Assembly (NCBI GenBank): GCA_029580855.1
Contig: JAKPQH010000045.1
Coordinates: 1 to 32,479 of the forward strand
DNA from: a bacterium
GTDB taxonomy: Bacteria; Methylomirabilota; Methylomirabilia; Methylomirabilales; 2-02-FULL-66-22
Direction: 5' to 3'
Length of the DNA: 32,479 bases
A program made the position numbers and the translations under genes. The notes beneath the pieces are model-generated. The model saw nothing but the letters and a program-made list of their open reading frames with translations. It did no database searches and was not told the DNA's origin. Below, piece after piece: positions 1 to 8,239 of the stretch; position 1 is the first letter of the stretch, and every line of letters starts with the position of its first letter.

Positions 1-93
1 TCTTCTACACCCTGGAGCTGGTGGATACGCACACCGAGACGTGGGCCAGGGCGACACCGAGGTGCGTATCCACCAGCTCCAGGGTGTAGAAGA
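1..93. repeat. Contig-edge fold-back inverted repeat (likely artefact)
   Basis: Bases 1-32 are the exact reverse complement of 62-93, with a 29-base spacer (33-61). The arms lie inside the coding sequence of an ABC permease. Read on the minus strand, the protein is normal up to about base 33 and then turns back on its own antisense. A perfect 32-bp palindrome at the extreme end, inside a conserved gene, is typical of a chimeric read or assembly fold-back. Bases 1-32 should not be treated as genomic sequence. Confidence 0.9.
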
Positions 94-487
94 TCTTGGC
101 TACGCCGAGCGCGTAGGTGATGGGCGGAATCATGCGCGGCAGCAGGATGACGGCCATCAGCACTTCCTTGCCCGGGAGCCGGCGGCGCCCGAAGGCCCAG
201 CCGGCGAAAATCCCGATGACGGTGCTGAGGATCACGGCGATCGCCCCGATGATGAGGGTGTTTTTCATCACCTCGGGGATATTCCCCACCTCCACGGCCC
301 AGCGGTACCAATCCAGCGTGAGCTGGGGCGGCAGCCAGAGCCGTCCGAACCACCCCTTTCCGACGGATCGCAGGACGATCATCATGAAGGGGGCGAGGAT
401 GAACAGCGTCAGGCTGAGCAGGAGGGTGTACCCCAGAATAAAGCGTCCCTCGCGGAGGCCGCGAAGATAGGCGCGAAGGAGCATCAT
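33..487 (-). CDS. ABC transporter permease, PotC-like, truncated at window edge
   Basis: This is the second inner-membrane permease of a PotD/spermidine-like or Fe(III)-like importer. The start is the ATG at 487-485; it overlaps the stop of the upstream permease by four bases (ATGA), so the two are translationally coupled. About 150 residues remain. They hold one hydrophobic segment near residues 15-38 (ending APFMMIVLRS), a periplasmic stretch, and two further segments (IIGAIAVILSTVIGIFAGW and VLMAVILLPRMIPPI), which fits the N-terminal half of a BPD-type permease. The EAA loop that contacts the ATPase is missing because the sequence runs into the fold-back repeat at bases 1-93. An ATPase gene may lie beyond the edge; none for this transporter is visible here. 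Confidence 0.85.
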
Positions 488-1353
488 TGTGCCCCTCCCG
501 TGATGCCGCCGCGACGCACGAAGCGCATGTAGAGCGCCAGAAACCCGACCTGGAGCACCCCCATGATCATAGCGATGGCGCTGGCCGCCGACCAGTGAGC
601 CGGGATGGGGATGGAGATCTGTTTGTAGATCTCCACCGCCAGCGGACGATAGTTCCCGCCGGCGATGAGGGGCACGCTGAAGGCCCCGAACGCGGCCATG
701 AAGGTGAGGACGGACCCGGCCAGGATACCCGGCGTGATGAGCGGGAGCACGATGTAGCGGAGGACCTGCCAGCGAGTGGCGCCCGCGACGGCCCCGGCCT
801 CCTCGATGCTGCGGTCGAGCGACTCCAGTGCCGACATGGTGGTCACGCAGGTGTACGGAAAATAGAGCCAGACGTAGAACATGATCAGACCGTGGATCGT
901 GTAGTTCACGGCCACGGGCCGCTGCACGAACGGGACGAACTGGAGCAGGAAGAGGTTGAACCATCCCCGCGGTCCCCAAAACAGGAGCAGCCCCAGGGCC
1001 CCGATCAGGCCGGGAATCACGAGCGGGACGATGACCATGAGACGGTAAAAACGGTGTCCGCTGACCTTCTCGCGCAGGATCAGGGCCAGCGGAACGGAGA
1101 GCAGCACCGAAAGCGCGGTCGAGCCCAGCGACAGGATGAACGTCAGCAGGATGACCCACCGGCCGTCGGGGTCGGCCAGGAACCGCGTGTAGTTTTCCAG
1201 CGTCCAGCCGACCGTCTGTCCTTCGGGTCTGAAACTCAGGACGACGGTGAGGAGCATGGGGTAGCAGAACAGCCCCAAGAAGCCGATCAGGGCCGGCAGG
1301 AGAAGCACGACGGTGGTCAGCGTGGACCTATGTGCGTGCCGCGGGGCAATCAC
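484..1353 (-). CDS. ABC transporter permease, PotB-like
   Basis: Single-domain permease of 289 residues with about six transmembrane segments, usual for the PotB/spermidine family. The cytoplasmic EAA loop that docks on the ATPase is visible near residues 183-200 (SIEEAGAVAGATRW) and is followed by LPLITPG. The start is GTG at 1353-1351, with AAAGGAA six bases upstream, because no ATG matches the conserved N-terminus. It follows the binding-protein gene after 95 bases holding a GC-rich stem-loop and overlaps the next permease by four bases. With those neighbours it forms the membrane channel of one importer. Substrate cannot be read from the sequence. Confidence 0.9.
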   Translation of the reverse strand: MIAPRHAHRSTLTTVVLLLPALIGFLGLFCYPMLLTVVLSFRPEGQTVGWTLENYTRFLADPDGRWVILLTFILSLGSTALSVLLSVPLALILREKVSGHRFYRLMVIVPLVIPGLIGALGLLLFWGPRGWFNLFLLQFVPFVQRPVAVNYTIHGLIMFYVWLYFPYTCVTTMSALESLDRSIEEAGAVAGATRWQVLRYIVLPLITPGILAGSVLTFMAAFGAFSVPLIAGGNYRPLAVEIYKQISIPIPAHWSAASAIAMIMGVLQVGFLALYMRFVRRGGITGGAQ

Positions 1354-1385
1354 GCCGTTCCTTTGCCATGACGGAAGCGGAGGTC

Positions 1386-1410
1386 GGGGGCGGACGTTCC
1401 GCCCGCCCCC
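1386..1410 (-). promoter_or_regulatory. GC-rich stem-loop between binding protein and permease genes
   Basis: A G-run (1386-1393) faces a C-rich arm (1399-1410), with GGCGG (1389-1393) pairing exactly to CCGCC (1399-1403) across a five-base loop and further G-C pairs past a bulge. There is no T tract, so it is more likely an mRNA-stabilising or partial attenuation hairpin than a full terminator. It occupies the same position as hairpins in the other binding-protein-first operons of the window. Confidence 0.4.
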
Positions 1411-1448
1411 GGCGGTTCACCCTCCAGCGTACGGATCTCCACGCACCG

Positions 1449-2579
1449 CTACGGGTTCAATTCCTTTGCATGGCCCTTGAGGTAGTCGATCAGATCCTTC
1501 CGGATCCGCTCCCGCGGGATGGCGGTCTTGGTCAAGACGTCGAGCTTCGGGATCATCTCCCATACGATGGCGGGAGCCTGGTCGGTGATCTCGGTGCCGG
1601 GGTACTGCCACATGGTGGTGACCAGCCGAATCTGCTGATCGTCGGACAGCAGGTAATTGACCACCTTGAGGGCAGCCTCCTTGGACTCGGGAGGGATGTT
1701 GGCGGGTACCGCCAGATAGCCCGTCCCGATCTCGTCGGCTCCCTCCTCGGGATACGTGGCCCGGATCGTGGGTGGCATGGTGCCCTGTCGGGCGGACCAG
1801 AGGGAGTAGTCCTGCGCGTACAGGGCGATCCAGGTGTCGCCGGAGTTGAAGTCCTCGAACAGGTTCGGCGGCTCCGACGGCAGGGGGAGCTTGGCGTACG
1901 CAGTGAAATCCTTGAGCTTGTTCCACGCGTCGACAAACGCGGGGTCTTTCTCCAGCTGCGCGATAGGCTGGGTCATCTTCTCTTTCAGGAACGCGTGAAG
2001 AAAGACCAGACGCTGTCGCCAGGCGGCGCTGGATTTGGCGTCGGCGCGGATCAGCCCGATGTGCCCCTTGAACTCCGCCCGGCGATCGTAGAACTCGTGC
2101 CAAGATTTTGGCGGGGTCTTGATATTGAGGCTGTTGTGGATGAGCGCATACGAGGTGCGCCAGTACAGGACGCCCTTTCCCTGCAGGTCCACGCCCTCAT
2201 CCGACTTGAGGAACTTGGGGTCGATCTTGGCGGAGTTGGGCACATTGGAGGTCGTGAGGGTCTCCAGCGGGACACCGGAGCTGACCCACGTGGCGATGGA
2301 TTTCGGGAAGAGGATGTGCACATCGCCCTGCCCCGGCTTCCACGCCTTGGTCTTCTGGATCTGTTCGGCATCGCTGGTGACCAGGTATTTCAGGTTCACG
2401 CCGAGCGTTTGTTTCACGGCGGGGATCACGTACTTCTGCCAGTAGGCTTGAAAGTTCGCACCCGACTGGCTGTCGGCGATGACCAACTCCGTCGGGGCGC
2501 CGGCGGGAGACACGACGGGCAAGCCCAGGGCCAACGCGACGACAAGGCAGAACATCGTTGCCACGCTTCGGAGTCTCAT
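1449..2579 (-). CDS. Periplasmic ABC substrate-binding protein, PotD-like (family 1)
   Basis: This 376-residue secreted protein probably captures substrate for the two permeases encoded after it. Residues 1-27 form a signal peptide with hydrophobic core [14 protein letters not shown]. The mature part has the two-lobed layout of extracellular solute-binding family 1: early strand [11 protein letters not shown], a middle [18 protein letters not shown] (the usual position of W..L.DP.FKG in this superfamily), and the C-terminal helix [16 protein letters not shown]. The start ATG at 2579 has a strong ribosome site GGAAGGAGAG. It lies 196 bases after a Gfo/Idh gene on the same strand, so it may be read through from that operon or have its own promoter. 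Family assignment is firm; whether the ligand is a polyamine, sugar or metal complex is unknown. Confidence 0.88.
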   Translation of the reverse strand: MRLRSVATMFCLVVALALGLPVVSPAGAPTELVIADSQSGANFQAYWQKYVIPAVKQTLGVNLKYLVTSDAEQIQKTKAWKPGQGDVHILFPKSIATWVSSGVPLETLTTSNVPNSAKIDPKFLKSDEGVDLQGKGVLYWRTSYALIHNSLNIKTPPKSWHEFYDRRAEFKGHIGLIRADAKSSAAWRQRLVFLHAFLKEKMTQPIAQLEKDPAFVDAWNKLKDFTAYAKLPLPSEPPNLFEDFNSGDTWIALYAQDYSLWSARQGTMPPTIRATYPEEGADEIGTGYLAVPANIPPESKEAALKVVNYLLSDDQQIRLVTTMWQYPGTEITDQAPAIVWEMIPKLDVLTKTAIPRERIRKDLIDYLKGHAKELNP

Positions 2580-2670
2580 GGCTGCTCTCCTTCCCGACTG
2601 AGGGGCACCTCAAAATCACCGCACCGGATGCGTTGTGTCCATATGTGTTCCGGATCACCCCCTTCCGTTC

Positions 2671-2692
2671 CGGCAGTTTCTCGGAACTGCCG
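2671..2692. repeat. Perfect 8-bp inverted repeat in intergenic gap
   Basis: CGGCAGTT (2671-2678) and AACTGCCG (2685-2692) form a perfect stem with a six-base loop. It lies between the Gfo/Idh gene (ends 2776) and the binding-protein start (2579). No T run follows on the minus strand. It could be a weak terminator, an mRNA-processing hairpin or an operator; the sequence does not decide. The rest of the 196-base gap shows only the ribosome site of the binding protein. Confidence 0.4.
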
Positions 2693-2775
2693 AAGAGTCT
2701 TTCATCTCTGGCGGCACAGGTCAAGAGCCGACCGGGCGGCCGGGCGGCGAACAGTCCCGTGTCGCCGCCATGGCG

Positions 2776-3927
2776 TCATACACGGATCCGGCGACCGGTT
2801 CTCGCGGCCAAAAGCATGGCGTCGCACACCCGGGCGTTCGCATACCCGTCGGCGAAGGTCGCGGCAAGCGGCGCCACGGCCCCGTTTCCGAGGATCGCCT
2901 GGACCAGGTGGTGGAGCTGGTGTACGAACGGGTGCTCCCAGCCCAGGATATGACCCGACGGCCACCAGCGGCCGCCGTAGGGATGGTCCGCGTCGGTGAC
3001 GAGGACCGTCTTGAAACCGCGATCCCGACGGACGGGCGGCTCCGCACGGAAAACTTCCAGCTCGTTCAGGCGCTCCAGGTTGAATCGCAGGCTCCCTCGG
3101 GTGCCGTTGGCTTCGAACGTCAGAAAGTTCTTCTGCCCCGGGCAGCAGCCGGAAGCCTCCAGGGTCCCCAGGGCGCCGGTCGCAAACTCGACGGCGCCGA
3201 CAAAGCAGTCCTCGACGTCCACCGGTTTCATCCGGCGCGCCCCCGGCCTCGCCGGACGACGCGGAACCACGATGCGCGAGAAGCCGCAGACATTGCGGAA
3301 CTCCCCGACCAGGAATCGTCCCAGGTCCAAAACGTGCGAGGCCAGGTCGCCGACCACGCCGCTGCCGGCCCGGCGGCGTTCCTGTCGCCAGGTGTGGGGC
3401 GTGGACGGATCGCTGAGGCTGTCGTCGGTGTAGCGCATGCGGAAGTGGACGATCTCGCCGATCTCGCCCGCCTGGATCAGCTCGCGCGCGAAGCGGACGG
3501 CGGGGATAAAACGGTAGTTGAAGCTCACCTGGTGACAGACGGGCCGCCGGCGCACGCCGTCCCACATCCGCCGGGCCTCGCCGGTGTCGCGGCCAAGGGG
3601 TTTTTCGCAGAGCAGGTGCTTGCCCAGCGCCGCCGCGGCGAGGCACGGGCCGGCGTGCGTGTCGTTGGGGGCGCAGTTGATGAGGAGCTCGATCTGCGGA
3701 TCCTCGACCACGCGGCGCCAGTCGGTGACCCCGTACTCGAAGCCGTACCGGCGCGCCACATCCTCGACACCGGACGGGGAACGGCCGGCGATCCCCACCA
3801 GGCGGAAGCGGACCGGCGTGGACCAGAAGATGTACGGAAGTTTCTTGAGGGCGTTCAGGTGGGCCCTGGCCACCCCCGCGTAGCCGAGGACCCCGACGTT
3901 GAGCGTGGGCATGGTACGGATCGGCAT
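2776..3927 (-). CDS. Gfo/Idh/MocA family oxidoreductase (first)
   Basis: A 383-residue NAD(P)-dependent dehydrogenase of the glucose-fructose oxidoreductase / inositol dehydrogenase family, cytoplasmic, oxidising a sugar or cyclitol carbon to a ketone or the reverse. Visible motifs: N-terminal Rossmann loop (GYAGVA, residues 15-20), EKP at 108-110 carrying the family lysine, and GDLASHVLD at 193-201 with the likely catalytic histidine 198. The loop has alanine where the usual GxGxxG/A has its second glycine, a small oddity. The start is the ATG at 3927, with GGAGG five bases upstream and the codon overlapping the previous stop (TGATG), so it is coupled to the IMPase gene. It shares only family-level resemblance with the other Gfo/Idh protein here, so the two probably act on different carbons or steps. 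Confidence 0.9.
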   Translation of the reverse strand: MPIRTMPTLNVGVLGYAGVARAHLNALKKLPYIFWSTPVRFRLVGIAGRSPSGVEDVARRYGFEYGVTDWRRVVEDPQIELLINCAPNDTHAGPCLAAAALGKHLLCEKPLGRDTGEARRMWDGVRRRPVCHQVSFNYRFIPAVRFARELIQAGEIGEIVHFRMRYTDDSLSDPSTPHTWRQERRRAGSGVVGDLASHVLDLGRFLVGEFRNVCGFSRIVVPRRPARPGARRMKPVDVEDCFVGAVEFATGALGTLEASGCCPGQKNFLTFEANGTRGSLRFNLERLNELEVFRAEPPVRRDRGFKTVLVTDADHPYGGRWWPSGHILGWEHPFVHQLHHLVQAILGNGAVAPLAATFADGYANARVCDAMLLAARTGRRIRV

Positions 3928-4739
3928 CACGTCCTCCGAGACCGCCCGCGCACGGGCGTCGCCAGCGCCGCGACCAACCGTTGATGGATGTGTCCGTTGG
4001 TGGCCAGGATCGTGGGCTGGCTCAAGTCGAGCGGGCGGCCGCGGCCGTCCGTCACGCGCCCGCCCGCCTCCTCCACAAGCAACGCGCCGGCGGCGACATC
4101 CCACGACTTGGCGCTCTGCTCCCAGTACGCGTCCAACCGCCCCGCGGCGACGTTGGCGAGCGCATAGCCTGCGCCGAAGATCCGCACGTTCCGCACGCGC
4201 AGGGCCAGCGCGGCGATGCGCTCGCGCAGGGCGCGACGGCCCCAGACGGAGTCGTCGTGCCAGAGCGCGATCGCGCATTCGACAAGCCGACGGCGCGGCG
4301 ACACATGAATGCGCCTGCCGTTGAGCCAGGCGCCGCGCCCCCGCTCGGCCACGAAGAGTTCCTGCAGCCGCGGGACGTAGATCACGCCGGAGCGGAGGAT
4401 CCCGTCCCGCTCCAAGGCGATGAGGACGGAGTAGAGCGGGAGGTCGGTCACGAACGCAATGGTCCCGTCGAGAGGATCGACGATCCAGCGGCCGTCCGGG
4501 CCCTCGCTGGTACTGCCTTCCTCCCCCAGAAAACCGATCCGCGGGAATCGTCGGCCGAGCATTTCACGGATGCAGCGCTCGGCGGCAACGTCCACCTCCG
4601 TCACGGGGTCTTTGGCCGACTTCAGGCGCACGCGCCGCGCGCGCCCGGCGCGGCGCAAGAGCAGATCGCCTGCCGTCTGCGCCGCGACGATGGCGGTTCG
4701 GGTCTCTACCGAAAAACGTTCCCGCATGGCGCGCTTCAT
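3927..4739 (-). CDS. Inositol monophosphatase-family phosphatase (first)
   Basis: A 270-residue Mg-dependent phosphatase of the IMPase/FBPase-like family. Metal-site motifs are present: acidic D44-D50 (DPVTEVD), GEEG at 72-75, WIVDPLDGT at 85-93, and the C-terminal WDVAAGALLVEEAGG (213-227). Family members remove phosphate from inositol phosphate, histidinol phosphate, sugar phosphates or PAP. The residues after DGT are IAF rather than the common KNF or KEF, so the substrate may be non-standard. The start ATG at 4739 overlaps the preceding Gfo/Idh stop by four bases (ATGA), and its own stop overlaps the next Gfo/Idh start. A phosphatase sandwiched between two sugar dehydrogenases suggests it acts on a phosphorylated intermediate of the same pathway. 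Exact substrate is unknown. Confidence 0.9.
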   Translation of the reverse strand: MKRAMRERFSVETRTAIVAAQTAGDLLLRRAGRARRVRLKSAKDPVTEVDVAAERCIREMLGRRFPRIGFLGEEGSTSEGPDGRWIVDPLDGTIAFVTDLPLYSVLIALERDGILRSGVIYVPRLQELFVAERGRGAWLNGRRIHVSPRRRLVECAIALWHDDSVWGRRALRERIAALALRVRNVRIFGAGYALANVAAGRLDAYWEQSAKSWDVAAGALLVEEAGGRVTDGRGRPLDLSQPTILATNGHIHQRLVAALATPVRGRSRRT

Positions 4740-5815
4740 ACCAGCGGCCGTTGGATGGCGTGGAAGATCTTGTGGAGCAGGGCGACATCGCCCCTGGCGT
4801 CTTCCGGTGTCGTGTCGGGGGTCTGGCTGTGCCGCACGCAGTCCGCGAAGTGGAGCAGTTCCTCCTTGAACGCCTCTTTCATCGAGGCGGTGACGGTTTT
4901 GGCGAAGGGTCTGCCGTCCTCCATGCCTTCGACGATAACCGGCGTGGGCAGGTTGCGGAAGAAGGGGGAGGGAAACACCAGGCGCACCCGGTTGCCCTTC
5001 CCGTAGTAGGCGACCGTTTCCTCGTAGTTGGCCAGATCCGGGAGATACTGCAGACTCACGACAGCGCGGACCCCGTTGGGGTACGCCATGGAGGTGAGCA
5101 TGCCCTCGCCGCCGTGCCAGACGTCGGTGAACAGAACGCGGTCGGGATCGCCGGACAGCCCACGCAACACGTTGATATCGTGGACCAGCGTGGACAGCAG
5201 GTTGTTGGCGAACACCCGGCGCTCCAGCGGGGTGAAGTCGCCGATCGCCTCCCGGATCAACGCGTCCTGATCCGCCAAGAGCTTGGCCCGGATGTCCGCG
5301 GGGACGTCCATGAATCGCCGGATCTCGTGGTGGGCGATCTGGTGTTCTTCGGAAGGGTGCAGGACGGTGATGTGGATCGCCTGCAGGTCCTTCATCTGCC
5401 GGATCAGCGGCCGGGTATAGCGGAAGCCGGGGTCGTACCGCTTCATGTACGCCACCATGCAGACGGTGCCGGCCGTCCTGTGCGCGGTCAGGATCTCGTC
5501 GGCCTCGCGCAGGGTGAAGCACATCGGCTTCTCGGTGAGGACGTGCTTGCCGGCCTTGAGGGCGTCCACGATCACCTGGCCGTGGGAGTCGGCGGACAGG
5601 ACCACGGCGGCGTCCAGGGGCTCCTGCAGGAGGTCGCGGTGGCTCGTGAACCGTTTGGCGACGCCGTAATAGTCCGCCACATACCTCAGCGTGCCGGGCG
5701 ACACGTCGCACAGCGCCACCACTTCGAAGAGCTCGTGCAGCTCCTTGAGGTGCGGCAGATGCATCATCTGTCCGATCAGGCCGCACCCGATGACTCCGAC
5801 GCGTATCCGACCCAT
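4736..5815 (-). CDS. Gfo/Idh/MocA family oxidoreductase (second)
   Basis: A 359-residue dehydrogenase with a canonical Rossmann fingerprint (GCGLIG, residues 10-15), EKP at 95-97 and the histidine-aspartate pair H212-D213 in the C-terminal sugar-binding domain. The family oxidises hydroxyls of sugars, sugar acids or inositols with NAD(P). The start ATG at 5815 has AAGGAGAA at good spacing. The stop overlaps the IMPase start (ATGA). A 50-base gap separates it from the epimerase gene upstream. In operons of this type a Gfo/Idh enzyme often makes a 3-keto sugar or inosose that an adjacent TIM-barrel epimerase and aminotransferase then convert; that role is inferred from context. Confidence 0.9.
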   Translation of the reverse strand: MGRIRVGVIGCGLIGQMMHLPHLKELHELFEVVALCDVSPGTLRYVADYYGVAKRFTSHRDLLQEPLDAAVVLSADSHGQVIVDALKAGKHVLTEKPMCFTLREADEILTAHRTAGTVCMVAYMKRYDPGFRYTRPLIRQMKDLQAIHITVLHPSEEHQIAHHEIRRFMDVPADIRAKLLADQDALIREAIGDFTPLERRVFANNLLSTLVHDINVLRGLSGDPDRVLFTDVWHGGEGMLTSMAYPNGVRAVVSLQYLPDLANYEETVAYYGKGNRVRLVFPSPFFRNLPTPVIVEGMEDGRPFAKTVTASMKEAFKEELLHFADCVRHSQTPDTTPEDARGDVALLHKIFHAIQRPLV

Positions 5816-5865
5816 GCCGTTCTCCTTGCCGTGGTAGGGTTAAAAAACGTTGCGCCCCCGGCCCG

Positions 5866-6729
5866 TTACGCCGCCGGAAAACGCCGCAGGCTCTCCCAGC
5901 ACGCCCGCCACACGGCCCTCGACTCCCGGAGGTAGCCGTCCAGGATCTCCGCCGATCGGGCGTCCTTGATGGACCGGAATGGGTCCGGTCCGGGCGGCAT
6001 GACCTCCAAGACGATGGATCCGCGGTACCCGATCGTGTCCAGCGCGTGGGCACACGCCGCCACGTCCAGATGACCGTGTCCCAACCCCCGTCGGTTCGTA
6101 TCCGCGACATGGACGTGGAGAAGTCGCGGGGCCGCCTTGAGGATCGCTTGTCGGATATCCGGCTCCTCCAAGTGGGCATGGAACAGGTCGAGGGTCATGC
6201 CGACCCAGGGGGAATCCACCGTGTCGACATATGCCAGCGCCTCATCCACGTTTGTCACGAGGTACGCCTCGTAGCGGTTCAACGGCTCGATGCTGATCTT
6301 CACCTCCAGACGTTCCGCCTCGCGGGCCGCCCCCTGCATACCCGCCACCGACCACGCCCATTCTTCGGCCCGTGTCGCGATCGGCGCCAGGCGAGTCTCG
6401 CCCGAGGGCAGCATCTGCGTCAAGGGTGCGCCGATCTCGGCGGCGAAGCGAAGGCACGCCGTCAGGTATCCGGCGGCGTCGGCGCGGACGGCCGGGTCGG
6501 GGTGCGCCAGATCGCGCCGCGTGGCCGGCACCGCGCACGAGGCCGTGAGCCCCACCGGCGCGAGGCCGGCATTGGCCAGGGCCCGCCGCACGTTCCGCGG
6601 GTCGAAGGCGTCCGGCTCCCCCGGAATCTCCACGCCGTCGTAGCCGGCGGCTGCGATCCGCGCCAGGGTCCGCTCCAGCGGTGCATCCCCGTAGATCCAG
6701 GCACAGACACTCAAGCGATGCGCGGCCAT
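5866..6729 (-). CDS. Ketose 3-epimerase-like TIM-barrel sugar isomerase
   Basis: A 287-residue member of the xylose isomerase-like/AP endonuclease 2 superfamily. Candidate metal ligands are E148 (SIEPLNR), D181 (LDLFHAH), H207 (HVHVAD) and E242 (VLEVMPP). Their spacing (33, 26, 35) equals that of the D-psicose 3-epimerase of Agrobacterium as I recall it (E150, D183, H209, E244), and an arginine follows the histidine at the expected place (NRR). The enzyme therefore probably epimerises or isomerises a ketose or keto-cyclitol using a divalent metal. ATG at 6729 is preferred to the TTG just upstream because GAGGAG is well placed for it. IolE/IolI-type inosose isomerases belong to the same fold and remain an alternative. 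It sits between an aminotransferase and a Gfo/Idh dehydrogenase. Confidence 0.85.
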   Translation of the reverse strand: MAAHRLSVCAWIYGDAPLERTLARIAAAGYDGVEIPGEPDAFDPRNVRRALANAGLAPVGLTASCAVPATRRDLAHPDPAVRADAAGYLTACLRFAAEIGAPLTQMLPSGETRLAPIATRAEEWAWSVAGMQGAAREAERLEVKISIEPLNRYEAYLVTNVDEALAYVDTVDSPWVGMTLDLFHAHLEEPDIRQAILKAAPRLLHVHVADTNRRGLGHGHLDVAACAHALDTIGYRGSIVLEVMPPGPDPFRSIKDARSAEILDGYLRESRAVWRACWESLRRFPAA

Positions 6730-6786
6730 CAACGCTCCTCGAGACGCACCGGCGGGCGGCGTCGCGGTCGGCCGGTGCGGCCATTC

Positions 6787-8100
6787 CTATTTCGATGCAC
6801 CGCCCGGGCCCGCCGGCGCGCGCCCGGTTGCGACCGTGACCTCGGTGTGCGGTCGCACGGATGCGCGGTAGCCCCGCGCCAGCTCCCGTTTGACCGTTTC
6901 GAAAGCGTCGCCGCAAATCTCCAGGGTGCGCTGCAGCTCCCGGTCGGTATGCGCGGCGCAGACGAACCAATGGTGGTTGGGGTGCAAGAGCAGACCCCGC
7001 CGTGTGGTTTCGCGGTAGAAGACGACCTTTGCCGTCTGCCGGACCTCCGGGTCGGAGTCGGTGAAGGTCAGAAACGGCATCGGGGCCACTCCGACGGCCT
7101 CGGCTGCCACGCCCGTATGGGCGGCCAGCCGATTCAATCCGTCCAGCAGTCCCTGGCCGATCCGCCACAGGTGCGGGATCGCCTGCGTCCGCCGGAGCTT
7201 GTCGATGGTCGCCACCGCCGCCGCCATGGGGATGGCGTCGGTGAAGAACGTGGACGACACATAGGTCTCGTCCAGTCGTCGCATCAGCTCGCGCCGGCCC
7301 GTCAGCACCGACATGGCGTACCCGTTGGACAGCGCCTTGCTGAACGTCGCCAGATCAGGGATGACGCCGTAATGCTCCTGGGCGCCGCCCAGCGCCAGGT
7401 GGAACCCGGAGCGCATCTCGTCCAGGATGAAGAGGGCGCCGTGCCGCTGGGCCAATTCCTTGACGCCCTGCAGGAACCCCGGGGCAGGCGGCTCGATCTC
7501 CAGGGGCATCATGATCACGCAGGCGACCCGATCGCCGTGCCGCGCGAGCAGGTCTTCCAGCGAGTCCAGGTCGTTGTAGCGGAAGGTGAGCACATCCTCC
7601 CGCACCGCTTTCGGGATGCCCGGCTCGCGCAGGCAACACCAGTCGTGCCAGCCGTGATAGCCCCAGCGGACGACCTTTTGGCGGCCGGTCACGATCCGGG
7701 CAAGCCGCACCGCGGCGGTCGTCGTGTCGGACCCGGTCTTGAAGAAATGGACCATCTCGGCGCACGGGATCGTTTGCACCAGCAGTTCGGCCAGCTCGTT
7801 CTGGACGGGCCGCGTGAGCGGAAACGCGAAACCTTGCCGGATCTCGCGGATCGCCGCCGCGTCCACGTCGGGGTCGCAGTAGCCCAGGACGATGATCCCG
7901 TACGCCAGGATCCAGTCCAGGAAGCGGTTGCCGTCGACATCCCAGAGCTGTGCGCCGCGGCCGTGATCGGCGTAGATGGGATACTCGCCGGGCAGCAGCG
8001 TGTCGGGCGCCTTCCCTTGCGTGGTGCCGCCGGCGATGATCTGTTGCGCGCGGCGGAAGAGCGCGTCGGAGCGCTCGAAGGACAAGGCGGGTGATGTCAT
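6787..8100 (-). CDS. Class III aminotransferase, glutamate-1-semialdehyde aminomutase-like
   Basis: A 437-residue PLP enzyme of fold type I. Visible features: cofactor phosphate-binding TGSDTTTAA (122-130), YHGWHD (148-153) for ring stacking, DEMRSGFH with D227 contacting the pyridine nitrogen, and the Schiff-base lysine K255 in FSKALSNG. GSA aminomutase of tetrapyrrole synthesis is related, but placement among sugar genes and importers makes a role in amino-sugar or amino-acid transamination more likely. Many distant relatives are annotated simply as class III aminotransferases. The start ATG at 8100 has GAGGAGAG upstream. A gap of 57 bases follows before the epimerase gene, and 139 bases separate it from the permease gene upstream. 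Confidence 0.88.
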   Translation of the reverse strand: MTSPALSFERSDALFRRAQQIIAGGTTQGKAPDTLLPGEYPIYADHGRGAQLWDVDGNRFLDWILAYGIIVLGYCDPDVDAAAIREIRQGFAFPLTRPVQNELAELLVQTIPCAEMVHFFKTGSDTTTAAVRLARIVTGRQKVVRWGYHGWHDWCCLREPGIPKAVREDVLTFRYNDLDSLEDLLARHGDRVACVIMMPLEIEPPAPGFLQGVKELAQRHGALFILDEMRSGFHLALGGAQEHYGVIPDLATFSKALSNGYAMSVLTGRRELMRRLDETYVSSTFFTDAIPMAAAVATIDKLRRTQAIPHLWRIGQGLLDGLNRLAAHTGVAAEAVGVAPMPFLTFTDSDPEVRQTAKVVFYRETTRRGLLLHPNHHWFVCAAHTDRELQRTLEICGDAFETVKRELARGYRASVRPHTEVTVATGRAPAGPGGASK

Positions 8101-8239
8101 CGGACTCTCTCCTCATGGTTCGGGTTTCCCCCCGCCCGCCCGGGCGGGGCCCGACACCCTGGCCGGACGAACGGCCGGGTCGTGGAGGCGGGCCGCCGCA
8201 ACACGGTCCGCGCCGTTCCCCCGTGCGCGAATCCGCGCC

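Noticed and set aside
2635..3984. A 449-codon plus-strand frame opposite the first Gfo/Idh gene
   Set aside because: The translation has low-complexity antisense character, while the minus strand encodes a complete dehydrogenase with expected motifs and a ribosome site.
6046..8094. A 682-codon plus-strand frame opposite the epimerase and class III aminotransferase genes
   Set aside because: It is an antisense shadow of two well-supported enzymes and crosses their intergenic gap without any family resemblance.
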